A DNA stretch of 64,000 nt. It comes from a virus. The notes under the pieces were generated by a model. It searched no databases. It saw only the letters and a program-made list of their open reading frames with translations, and had not been told where the DNA came from. Shown piece after piece: positions 47,430 to 55,825 of this stretch. The first letter of the stretch is position 1, and the number at the start of each line of letters is the position of its first letter. The position numbers and the translations under genes are program-made. Location of the stretch: positions 1-64,000 of the IMG/VR virus record IMGVR_UViG_3300042302_000730. One strand, given 5' to 3'.

Positions 47430-47885
47430 ATGGCAACAGTAGAAAAAGACTTTAAGATCAAAAATGGCCTTATTGTTACTGCTGGCGGTAGTTTTGGAAA
47501 TGCTGTAGTAGTTGGAACTCCAACTGAAAGCACCCATGCAACCACTAAAGCATATGTTGATTCAGTAACTGGCGCAATGCCAGCATCATCAACTGCCCCC
47601 GTTTCTCCAACAAATGGACAACTATGGTTTGATACGTTAACATCTCGAGTCAACGTTTATTACAATGGTTCTTGGATTACAATTGCAACAATTGATGATA
47701 CACAAACACTACCAGATCACATTCACGATACAGCAATAGATGGAACTGGTTTTATAGTCAGCCAATTTATAAGTAGTGGATTTTATAATGCACCACAAGG
47801 AACACCACAAGATGCAGGATTACCATCAACATCATCTTGGACATTAACGTATGATGGCGGAACAGCAACAGATAATTTTAACTAA
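47430..47885 (+). CDS. short tail fibre protein
   Basis: 151 residues. Begins ATVEKDFKIKNGLIVTAGG, parallel to the 45925 start, and contains STHATTKAYVDSVTG and a PVSPTNGQLWFDT segment, common in fibre genes. Confidence 0.7.
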   Translation: MATVEKDFKIKNGLIVTAGGSFGNAVVVGTPTESTHATTKAYVDSVTGAMPASSTAPVSPTNGQLWFDTLTSRVNVYYNGSWITIATIDDTQTLPDHIHDTAIDGTGFIVSQFISSGFYNAPQGTPQDAGLPSTSSWTLTYDGGTATDNFN

Positions 47886-47932
47886 AATAATCTGTTATAA
47901 TTATACCCATAACCCCCAGGAGGAAATAAAAA

Positions 47933-49672
47933 ATGGCAACTAGAATGCAACAGCGCAGAGGTACAGCAGCACAATGGGCTGCAGCAAATCCAGTACTGGG
48001 CGCAGGAGAAATTGGCTTTGAAACAGATACCAACAAGTTTAAAGTAGGTAATGGAAGTACTGCATTTGCAAGCCTACAATATTTCGTAGATGCCTCCATT
48101 GTATTTGATTCATCAGAGGTTACTACTGCTATAAATAATGCAATTGATGCGGTTATCGACGCAGCACCAAACACACTAAATACTCTTAATGAGATTGCAG
48201 CAGCAATTGGAGATGACGCAGGATTTGCAAATTCGATTACTCAAAATCTTGCAAACATCCAAAATGTTTTAACACAGCAAAGTAATACTAATTCTAGCCT
48301 TAGCAACTCTATTGCAAGCACAAATAATGCCTTGTCAGTACTTGATCAAGATCATTATGCAGTCAAAACTTCAGTTGAAAATCATGCTAACGCAACCTCA
48401 AATGTCCATGGTATTATAAACGCTTTTACCTTAGTCTATGATGAAGATCTTGATGTAGTTTCTAATTCATTAGCAGGTCATGAATCAGCAACCTCAAATG
48501 TCCATGGTATCTCAAACGTATTTAGTCTAGTCTATGACGAAGATCTTGTTGCAGTTTCTAATTCATTAGCAGACCATGAATCAGGAAATACAAGCGTACA
48601 TGGTATTTCAAATACACTAAACCTTGTTTACACAAACGATTCACGTCTTTCAGATGAAAGAACTCCAGTTTCTGATTCTGTCACAACAGCAAAAATTGCA
48701 AATGCAGCAGTAACTGGACCTAAGATTGCAGACAATGCAATTTCACAATCACATTTAAGTGATGACTCAGTTGGAACTAATGAACTTGGTGGCCTTTCTG
48801 TTACAACAGAAAAACTTGCTAATGCAGCAGTAACTACTGCAAAAATTGCAGAAGGAGCAGTTACAAAGACTATGGTAGGGCTTTCAGATGTTGACAATAC
48901 ATCAGATGCAAATAAGCCAGTATCAAGTGCTACACAGACAGCCCTTGATCTTAAGGCTAATCTTGCAGGACCAACATTTACAGGAACAACAACAGTTGAC
49001 GCTCTTACTGTAGATGGAAATTTAACAGTAAATGGAAATACCTTTGCAGTATCATCAACGAGTATTACAGTTGAAGACAATATTCTTCAACTTGCTCACG
49101 AAAATCCAGCAAATACGATTGACCTTGGCCTTGTAGTTGCATACAATGATGGAACAGCAAAACACTCAGGATTAGTAAGAGACGCATCTGATGCTAAGTG
49201 GAAACTGTTTAAAGGCGTAACAACAGAGCCAACAACTACCATTGATTTTACAGAAGGGTCACTTGATGACATTAAAGTTGCTGCACTTGAGGCTACAACA
49301 GTAACCCCCTCATCTGGAGTAGTATTCCCAGACGGAACACAAACAAAAGAAGGCGTTCCTTCACGAACACCAATTATTTCAAAGACTGCTTCTTATACTC
49401 TTTCAGCAGAATCAGAAAGAGACTCATTAATTGAAGTAAGTTCAGAATCAGGAACAACAATCACCATCCCACTAAATAGCGCAGTTGCTTATCCAGTAGG
49501 AACCACATTGGATATTCTACAGACTAACACTGGACAGGTTACAATTGCTGGCGATGCTGGAGTAACAGTAAATGCTACTCCTGGACTTAAACTTCGTACA
49601 CGTTGGTCATCTGCAACATTATTTAAGAGAGCAGAAAACTCTTGGGTAGTCTTTGGAGATCTTTCAGCGTAA
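47933..49672 (+). CDS. long tail fibre protein
   Basis: 579 residues. The N-terminus RMQQRRGTAAQWAAANPVLGAGEIGFETDTN is a well-known fibre domain. Three repeats near residues 145-235 (NVHGI...LVYDEDL...SNSLA.HES), a KIA(N/D)-rich helical part, and a C-terminal tip paralogous to the 38826 protein. AGGAGG before the start, with TATAAT at 47896-47901. Confidence 0.8.
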   Translation: MATRMQQRRGTAAQWAAANPVLGAGEIGFETDTNKFKVGNGSTAFASLQYFVDASIVFDSSEVTTAINNAIDAVIDAAPNTLNTLNEIAAAIGDDAGFANSITQNLANIQNVLTQQSNTNSSLSNSIASTNNALSVLDQDHYAVKTSVENHANATSNVHGIINAFTLVYDEDLDVVSNSLAGHESATSNVHGISNVFSLVYDEDLVAVSNSLADHESGNTSVHGISNTLNLVYTNDSRLSDERTPVSDSVTTAKIANAAVTGPKIADNAISQSHLSDDSVGTNELGGLSVTTEKLANAAVTTAKIAEGAVTKTMVGLSDVDNTSDANKPVSSATQTALDLKANLAGPTFTGTTTVDALTVDGNLTVNGNTFAVSSTSITVEDNILQLAHENPANTIDLGLVVAYNDGTAKHSGLVRDASDAKWKLFKGVTTEPTTTIDFTEGSLDDIKVAALEATTVTPSSGVVFPDGTQTKEGVPSRTPIISKTASYTLSAESERDSLIEVSSESGTTITIPLNSAVAYPVGTTLDILQTNTGQVTIAGDAGVTVNATPGLKLRTRWSSATLFKRAENSWVVFGDLSA

Positions 49673-49716
49673 TTGTTAGACAGGAAAAAAATTAATAAAT
49701 AAGGGGAGAAGAGTTT

Positions 49717-50997
49717 ATGAGTAAAAGAAGTGGTCGTAAATCGCAAGGTGCTAATGACTTTTTAATGCCATATGCACCAACAATTGATTCTGCATCCAAT
49801 GTTGGAACTGCTCGTCCATATAATGATGGTGCTGTAGATGTTTCCTTCACTGCAGACCCAAGAAATGCTGCAACCTCTTATACAGTTTTATCAACCCCAG
49901 GAAGTTACACCGCTTCTGGCTCGAGTTCTCCAATTCGGGTTACAGGTTTATCAAGTGATACTGCTTATACATTTACAGTAACTGCAACTAATACTTATGG
50001 AACATCGGCAGCAAGTGCAGCAAGCGGCTCAGTAACTGCAACAACAGTTCCTGCAACTCCATCAGCACCTAGCGCAACTGCACAAGGTGGAGCGGCAAAC
50101 GACGACGTTTCTTGGTCAGCACCAGCAACTGGTGGAAGTGCTATTACTTCTTACACTTGGGCTTCTAGCGATGGCAAGGGAGCAACACAGGCGGGAACAT
50201 CTGTTTCTGTAGGGCAAGAAGCGGGAACAGCACAAACATACACCGTTTATGCAACTAACGCTAACGGTAATTCAGGCACATCTGCTGCTTCAGGATCAGT
50301 AACATCATTCTCATTTACACCATTTGGTTTTGCACCATTCGGTGCATTTGGTTTTGTACCGTTTGATGCATTTTCATTTACACCATTTGGCGCATTTGGA
50401 TTTACACCATTTGGATTTACACCATTTGGCGCATTTGGATTTACACCATTTGGCGCATTTGGATTTACACCATTTGGATTTACACCGTTTGGTTTTTCAC
50501 CAGGAGGACGTGCTTGTATTGAAGCAGACACACTAATTAGAACGCCAACTGGTTTGGTTGCAGCAAAAGATATTCAGGTTGGAGATGCTGTATACTCAGT
50601 AGGTTTGTCAGAATTGTCAACTGAAGGGGATGCTGGAGATTATGACTACTCAGAATTTTCTAGTTCAGCATTAACTTCAAATGGAATAGTTTCAACAACT
50701 GTTGTAAATATTGTTCCATCAACAAAGTATTCAGTTGTATATTTTAATGGAGAATCCCATAGCAAATATTCAATGACACAGCCATTTTTTGCTAAAGTGG
50801 GGTCATCCTATGTTGTTAAAAATGCTTCTGAAATAGAAGAAGGAGATATTTTAATAAAAGTTGAACAAGATGGATCTTTTTCAGAAATAGAAATTGTATC
50901 TATAACAACTGATATTTCAGAGTCCGTAGTCTATCAGTTTAACTGTGAGCCACAAGACTGGTTTATTGCTGGAGATTATCTAGTACATAATAAGTAA
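49717..50997 (+). CDS. fibronectin-III + FTPFG-repeat + Hint-domain tail protein
   Basis: 426 residues. Residues about 15-195 are two fibronectin type III units (TARPYNDGAVDVSF..., SAPATGGSAITSYTW...). About 196-263 are FTPFG/AFGFTPFG repeats rich in Phe and Gly. From Cys267 (CIEADTLIRTPTG) to DWFIAGDYLVHNK it is a Hint domain paralogous to the gene at 39446, with the same missing block-B His (SMTQPFF). Expect self-cleavage or ligation. Three oxygenase-like genes follow. Confidence 0.82.
   Translation: MSKRSGRKSQGANDFLMPYAPTIDSASNVGTARPYNDGAVDVSFTADPRNAATSYTVLSTPGSYTASGSSSPIRVTGLSSDTAYTFTVTATNTYGTSAASAASGSVTATTVPATPSAPSATAQGGAANDDVSWSAPATGGSAITSYTWASSDGKGATQAGTSVSVGQEAGTAQTYTVYATNANGNSGTSAASGSVTSFSFTPFGFAPFGAFGFVPFDAFSFTPFGAFGFTPFGFTPFGAFGFTPFGAFGFTPFGFTPFGFSPGGRACIEADTLIRTPTGLVAAKDIQVGDAVYSVGLSELSTEGDAGDYDYSEFSSSALTSNGIVSTTVVNIVPSTKYSVVYFNGESHSKYSMTQPFFAKVGSSYVVKNASEIEEGDILIKVEQDGSFSEIEIVSITTDISESVVYQFNCEPQDWFIAGDYLVHNK
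50306..50505 (+). repeat. tandem FTPFG-coding repeats, second array
   Basis: GCATTTGGATTTACACCATT-type units, about 27-30 bp each, coding FTPFG. Prone to recombination. Confidence 0.85.
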
Positions 50998-51045
50998 AAA
51001 TCTCATTTATCTTTATGATATACTATATAAAGAAATGGAGACTAA

Positions 51046-51693
51046 ATGTACGAAAATATTTCTTTAAACAGCACTAGTCAAAATAAAAACGTTCCTCATA
51101 AATTTTTTGAAAGAACTTTAGATTCTGACCTAGATAATTTATCAAATTTTTTAATTATACAATCTGAACGTATTAAAAAAGGCGAAATATTAAAAAATGA
51201 TAAAGATGAAAAGACGCTTTGGGACTCTTCTGGAAGTATAACTACAAGCAAATGGAATAAATATAATGTTTTTCAATTTTATCATCCAGCAATTCATAAA
51301 TTGTTTAGATCTGTAAGGTCTATGACTATTGAAGCCTGTAAACATTATGATCTTGATTTTGAAAAAGAGGATTTTTGGGTACAAGGTTGGTTTAATGTTA
51401 ATTACAATCACACCGGAAAACTTGATTGGCACGAACATGGTGGCTCTGGCGCTCCGTGGTTTCACGGTTATTATTCTGTAAAAGCAGAACCATCAACAAC
51501 TCACTACAAAGTATTTGATAAAGAATTTGAAAATATAAATAAAAATAATAGAGCCATTCTTTCTGAAACTGGCCATCCCCATGCCATGGCTGATTGGGAC
51601 TGGGAAGGTCCAAGAATAACAATTGCCTATGATGTTATTCCTTTTAAAGGAATTATGCATAATTGGGAACAGCACTGGATTCCACTGGCATGA
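51046..51693 (+). CDS. 2OG-Fe(II)-oxygenase-like protein, tandem copy 1
   Basis: 215 residues. DWHEHGGSGAPWFHGYYSV (probable iron H-x-H), SETGHPHAMADW and PRITIAYDV. The three tandem copies (51046, 51690, 52346) share VQGWF/HGWFN, H-G-Y-Y, E-P-S-x-T-x-Y-K, N-K-N-N-x-A-I-x-S-E-T-G-H. This resembles the small phage oxygenases of the TIGR02466 kind. TATACT and GGAG upstream. Confidence 0.62.
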   Translation: MYENISLNSTSQNKNVPHKFFERTLDSDLDNLSNFLIIQSERIKKGEILKNDKDEKTLWDSSGSITTSKWNKYNVFQFYHPAIHKLFRSVRSMTIEACKHYDLDFEKEDFWVQGWFNVNYNHTGKLDWHEHGGSGAPWFHGYYSVKAEPSTTHYKVFDKEFENINKNNRAILSETGHPHAMADWDWEGPRITIAYDVIPFKGIMHNWEQHWIPLA

Positions 51694-52349
51694 GTAAACC
51701 ACAAAAATTTTTTAATGTTGTTTTAGATAATGATTTAAATAGTCTTAAGTCTTATCTAGTTGATATGGAATCTTTAATTTTAGATGAAAATATTCTAAAT
51801 GTTTCAAAAGAAGAAATGCTTAAGCATGGAAAAGGGATGGGATCTTTAACAAAGTTAGGCATTGATCATTATAATATTTTTACTTTTATTCATCCAGGCA
51901 TTTATCAACTCTACAAGTCTCTTGGAAAATTAATGAAAGATGTTTGTGAATATTATGAAATAGATATGGATAAAGAAAAATATTTAATTCACGGATGGTT
52001 CAATTTAGACCAGGAAACTCCAAATGAAGGAAAAAATGGGGGAGTTAATCCATTAAAGTATCCAAATCATTTTCATGATCATATGAATGGAATTGGCGCA
52101 CCAGCATTTCATGGATATTACTGTGTAGATGCAGAGCCATCTTCTACTTTTTATAAAATAGACAGAAATGAAGATAAAATTTTTGAAAATGTAAATAAAA
52201 ACAATAGAGCAATTATTTCAGAAACTGGTCACCCACATGGAAGAGATGATTGGTTTCAAAAAAACCCAAGAATAACAATTGCCTATGATATAGTTCCATC
52301 TGCTATGATGTCTGGTGGCAAACCAGGAAAATGGATTCCATTATCATGA
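51690..52349 (+). CDS. 2OG-Fe(II)-oxygenase-like protein, tandem copy 2
   Basis: 219 residues from the ATG at 51690 (ATGA overlap). HFHDHMNGIGAPAFHGYYCV, SETGHPHGRDDW, RITIAYDI. The iron motif H-x-H is kept. Coupled on both sides. Confidence 0.62.
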   Translation: MSKPQKFFNVVLDNDLNSLKSYLVDMESLILDENILNVSKEEMLKHGKGMGSLTKLGIDHYNIFTFIHPGIYQLYKSLGKLMKDVCEYYEIDMDKEKYLIHGWFNLDQETPNEGKNGGVNPLKYPNHFHDHMNGIGAPAFHGYYCVDAEPSSTFYKIDRNEDKIFENVNKNNRAIISETGHPHGRDDWFQKNPRITIAYDIVPSAMMSGGKPGKWIPLS

Positions 52350-53041
52350 AAAATCATTTGAAAAAACAGCATAAATTTTTTTCTAGGGAATTAGATAATG
52401 ACTTAGAAGATTTATACTCATTTCTGCATAAAGTTAATTACTTAATATATGCCGAGCAATTTTTTAAGATTAATGAGGTTACAGATCATACAATGACTAA
52501 ATTTCCAAAGGAAATGTTTATTGATAAAAAAGATGGAATTCCATCAATGACAACCGAGTATTACAATATATTTAATTTTAAACATCCAGCATTAATTAAT
52601 TTATTAAAATCTATAAGATCTATGACTATTGAGGCTTGCGAGTATTATGGTGTAAATTTTGAAGATCAAGACTTTTCTATTCATGGATGGTTTAATTTAT
52701 ATAGTGTAAAAAATAGTACAAATGAGGATATTGAGATAACTGAAGAGATGATAGAAAAAATGCCTTGGCACGATCATGGAGGAGAAGGCTTCCCATTTCT
52801 TCATGGCTATTATTCGGTTTCAGCAGAGCCTTCTAAAACATATTATAAAATTTTTGGTAAAGATGTAATTATTAATAATAAAAACAATGTTGCAATTCTT
52901 TCAGAAACAGGCCACGCACATGCTATGGCTCCTTGGAATCTTTCAAAGGATAGGATTACAATTGCATACGATATTTTTCCTATTAATAAAAATATAGATC
53001 CTATAGAAACCTATAATGATAATAGTTTTGTGTTATTATAA
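52346..53041 (+). CDS. 2OG-Fe(II)-oxygenase-like protein, tandem copy 3
   Basis: 231 residues from the ATG at 52346 (ATGA overlap). WHDHGGEGFPFLHGYYSV, SETGHAHAMAPW and RITIAYDI. Closest in this layout to copy 1. Last gene of the FTPFG/Hint unit. Confidence 0.62.
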   Translation: MKNHLKKQHKFFSRELDNDLEDLYSFLHKVNYLIYAEQFFKINEVTDHTMTKFPKEMFIDKKDGIPSMTTEYYNIFNFKHPALINLLKSIRSMTIEACEYYGVNFEDQDFSIHGWFNLYSVKNSTNEDIEITEEMIEKMPWHDHGGEGFPFLHGYYSVSAEPSKTYYKIFGKDVIINNKNNVAILSETGHAHAMAPWNLSKDRITIAYDIFPINKNIDPIETYNDNSFVLL

Positions 53042-53117
53042 AATCTGGACAGTTTGTTAAACTTTAAAACTCTATACTTTAACTTTAGACAGAGTTTTAT
53101 AATTTAAAAAACTCTGC

Positions 53118-53123
53118 TATACT
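53118..53123 (+). promoter_or_regulatory. extended -10 (TGCTATACT) of the reductase gene
   Basis: -35 unclear. AAAACTCT/AGAGTTTT inverted repeats (about 53067 and 53091) precede it. GGAGG lies before the ATG at 53166. Confidence 0.55.
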
Positions 53124-53165
53124 TACACTACTAATTATTCAAATAAATTCGGAGGATTTACGCCT

Positions 53166-55196
53166 ATGTTAGACTTTTTTTCTTTTAAATTATCGCCAGA
53201 ATTCCTAGAGAGTTATAAACAAACAGAACCTCCTTTTGGATTTAAAGATGCTGCTACTAACTCTTTAGGAGAAATCACTTTTATTCGTACTTATTCTAGG
53301 ATGAAAGAAGATGGGACTAAAGAAAGATGGCATGAAGTTTGCAAACGTGTAGTTGAAGGAATGTATTCAGTACAAAAAAATCATGCTAAAGAAAATAGAC
53401 TCCCGTGGAATGATTATAAGGCTCAAAAATCTGCTCAAGAAGCATACGACCGTTTATTTACATTAAAATGGACACCACCTGGTCGTGGTCTTTGGGCTTT
53501 TGGAACTCCAATGACTATGGAAAGCCGTAACTCTGCATCTCTTCAAAATTGTGCAATGGTCTCTACCCGTGATATTGACAGAAACGATCCAGGAGCATTG
53601 TTCGCTTGGGTTATGGATGCATTAATGTTAGGCATAGGAGTAGGGTTCGATACTCTTGGACAAGATAAAGAAATGTCTATTTACTCTCCAACAGAACCAG
53701 AAAATATCTGGGATATTCCAGATACTCGTGAAGGCTGGGTAGATTCTGTAAGAATGCTTTTAAATTCATACCTGCGCCCTAATCAGGCTATACAAAAGTT
53801 TAACTATGACCTTATCCGTCCTCTAGGAGCCCCTATAAAAGGCTTTGGAGGGGTTGCCAGCGGCCCAGGACCACTTATTGCATTACACAATAAGATAGAT
53901 AAAGTAATTGGTGGTAGAGCAGGAGAAACACTTGATTCTCGTGCAATAGTAGATATTGTAAACCTTATTGGCACATGTGTTGTTTCTGGAAATGTTCGTC
54001 GTTCTGCTACATTGGCTTTAGGGTTACCAGAAGATAAAGATTTTATTAATTTAAAAAATGCAGAGGTTTTTCCAGATAGAAATTCTTTTGATTCAGAAAA
54101 TCCAGGATGGGCCTGGATGTCTAATAATTCTATTTCAGCAGAAGTTGGAACAAAATATGAAGACTATGTTGACCTAATTGTAGATAACGGAGAGCCAGGT
54201 TTTATTTGGCTAGATGTTGCTCGTAACTATGGACGCCTTGCAGATCCTGCAGATGGAAAAGATTCTCGTATCATGGGATTTAATCCTTGCGCTGAACAAC
54301 CACTAGAGTCTTACGAACTTTGCACATTAGTAGAAGTTCATCTTAATAGACATGAAGACAAAGAAGATTTTTTACGCACATTGAAGTTTGCATATCTATA
54401 TGGCAAAACTGTAACACTCATGCCAACACACTGGCAAACCACAAATGGAATTATGCAACGTAATCGTCGTATTGGAACATCTTTAACTGGAATTGCATCT
54501 TTTGCAGACACTAAAGGTATGCCAACGGTACGACAATGGATGGATGAAGGGTATCGAAAGATTCGCTCATATGACCATAGTTATTCGGAATGGCTATGCG
54601 TTAGAGAGTCAATTCGTGTAACTACCGTCAAACCTTCTGGCTCTGTTTCATTGCTTTCTGGTGCTACTCCAGGAGTTCATTGGGGTCCAGGAGGAGAATT
54701 TTATCTTCGTGCTATAAGGTTTGGCAATACAGATCCAATGATGCATTTATTTAAAGCAGCAGGATATAAAATTGAAGATGATGTAGTATCAGCAAACACT
54801 TCAGTAGTATATTTCCCAGTAGCATCTGGGCACCCAAGATCTGAAAAAGATGTAAGTCTTTTTGAAAAAATTGGTCTAGCAGCAACTGCTCAAAAATATT
54901 GGTCAGACAATGGGGTATCTGTAACACTTTCATTTGATAAAGAAACAGAGTCTAAGTTTATTGCTCCCGCCTTACACATGTACGAGGGGCAATTAAAAGC
55001 AGTATCATTCTTGCCCATGGGAAATAAAACATATCCACAGCAACCTTATACTCAAATAACCAAAGAAGAATATAATTCTTATGTTGGAAAAATTGGAAAG
55101 ATTGATTGGTCTGCTATTTACGATGGCGTAAAAAATTTAGAAGCACAGGGCGAGGCTTATTGTAGTACAGATGCCTGCGAAATTAAGTTTTACTAA
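53166..55196 (+). CDS. nrdJ: class II (B12-dependent) ribonucleoside-triphosphate reductase
   Basis: 676 residues, monomeric RTPR type as in Lactobacillus leichmannii (about 740). NSASLQNCAM has the first redox Cys; NPCAEQPLESYELCTLVEV carries the thiyl Cys and its partner; VKPSGSVSLLSGATPGVHWG is the substrate loop; CSTDAC at the C-terminus is the mobile Cys pair. All five key cysteines are present. It turns ribonucleotides into deoxyribonucleotides for phage DNA using adenosylcobalamin, so the host must supply B12. No partner subunit is needed. Confidence 0.93.
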   Translation: MLDFFSFKLSPEFLESYKQTEPPFGFKDAATNSLGEITFIRTYSRMKEDGTKERWHEVCKRVVEGMYSVQKNHAKENRLPWNDYKAQKSAQEAYDRLFTLKWTPPGRGLWAFGTPMTMESRNSASLQNCAMVSTRDIDRNDPGALFAWVMDALMLGIGVGFDTLGQDKEMSIYSPTEPENIWDIPDTREGWVDSVRMLLNSYLRPNQAIQKFNYDLIRPLGAPIKGFGGVASGPGPLIALHNKIDKVIGGRAGETLDSRAIVDIVNLIGTCVVSGNVRRSATLALGLPEDKDFINLKNAEVFPDRNSFDSENPGWAWMSNNSISAEVGTKYEDYVDLIVDNGEPGFIWLDVARNYGRLADPADGKDSRIMGFNPCAEQPLESYELCTLVEVHLNRHEDKEDFLRTLKFAYLYGKTVTLMPTHWQTTNGIMQRNRRIGTSLTGIASFADTKGMPTVRQWMDEGYRKIRSYDHSYSEWLCVRESIRVTTVKPSGSVSLLSGATPGVHWGPGGEFYLRAIRFGNTDPMMHLFKAAGYKIEDDVVSANTSVVYFPVASGHPRSEKDVSLFEKIGLAATAQKYWSDNGVSVTLSFDKETESKFIAPALHMYEGQLKAVSFLPMGNKTYPQQPYTQITKEEYNSYVGKIGKIDWSAIYDGVKNLEAQGEAYCSTDACEIKFY

Positions 55197-55205
55197 GGAG
55201 ATAAA

Positions 55206-55805
55206 ATGAATTATCAAATAATAAATGTAGCAACAGCAGAAAACTTAGAACTAATTGGCAAATTTGTTGATTCAGTTAAATTTAATACTAAAGAAGATCA
55301 TATCCCATTACATGACCCTCTATTTAGCCAAGAAGGAATAAACTTTGACATAACCACTTATGGAGATATGCCAAGAGAGGTTGTTTCTATCTTTGAAAAA
55401 TATTGTAATGCAATACAGGAAGCCGTTTCTCAAATGTCTGGAATTAAATATGACCCACCTATTTTAGGAAAGAGTTATATTATGAGATATGCCCCAGGAA
55501 AAAATATTTCAGCAGGTCATTCAGCAGATAGGCCTGAAAATGTGTTTAGGTCAATTATAAAGTGGAATGATTGCCATGATGGAGGAATCTTTAAATTTAA
55601 TAACTATAAAATTGCAAAAAATTTGATTGCTGGAGATTGTATAATTTTCCCAGAAACTGAGGAATTTTCAAGAGAGATTACTACTGTTGAAAAAAAACCA
55701 ATGTTTATATCTGATTTTTGGAATGCTCCAACTGGACAGTCTCCCTATCCAGGTTTAAAGTATGAGGACATCTATTGGGGAAATCCTCTTTGGGAAAACC
55801 GTTAA
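55206..55805 (+). CDS. degenerate prolyl-4-hydroxylase-like protein
   Basis: 199 residues. It keeps the P4H fold landmarks (SYIMRYAPGKNISAGHSAD, HDGGIFKFNNYKI, IAGDCIIFPETEEFSREI) but the iron H-x-D becomes H-S-A-D and the distal His is missing (F-S-R-E). It is therefore probably a non-catalytic, binding member. AGGAG upstream. Confidence 0.65.
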   Translation: MNYQIINVATAENLELIGKFVDSVKFNTKEDHIPLHDPLFSQEGINFDITTYGDMPREVVSIFEKYCNAIQEAVSQMSGIKYDPPILGKSYIMRYAPGKNISAGHSADRPENVFRSIIKWNDCHDGGIFKFNNYKIAKNLIAGDCIIFPETEEFSREITTVEKKPMFISDFWNAPTGQSPYPGLKYEDIYWGNPLWENR

Positions 55806-55825
55806 TATGATAAAATAGACTAACA

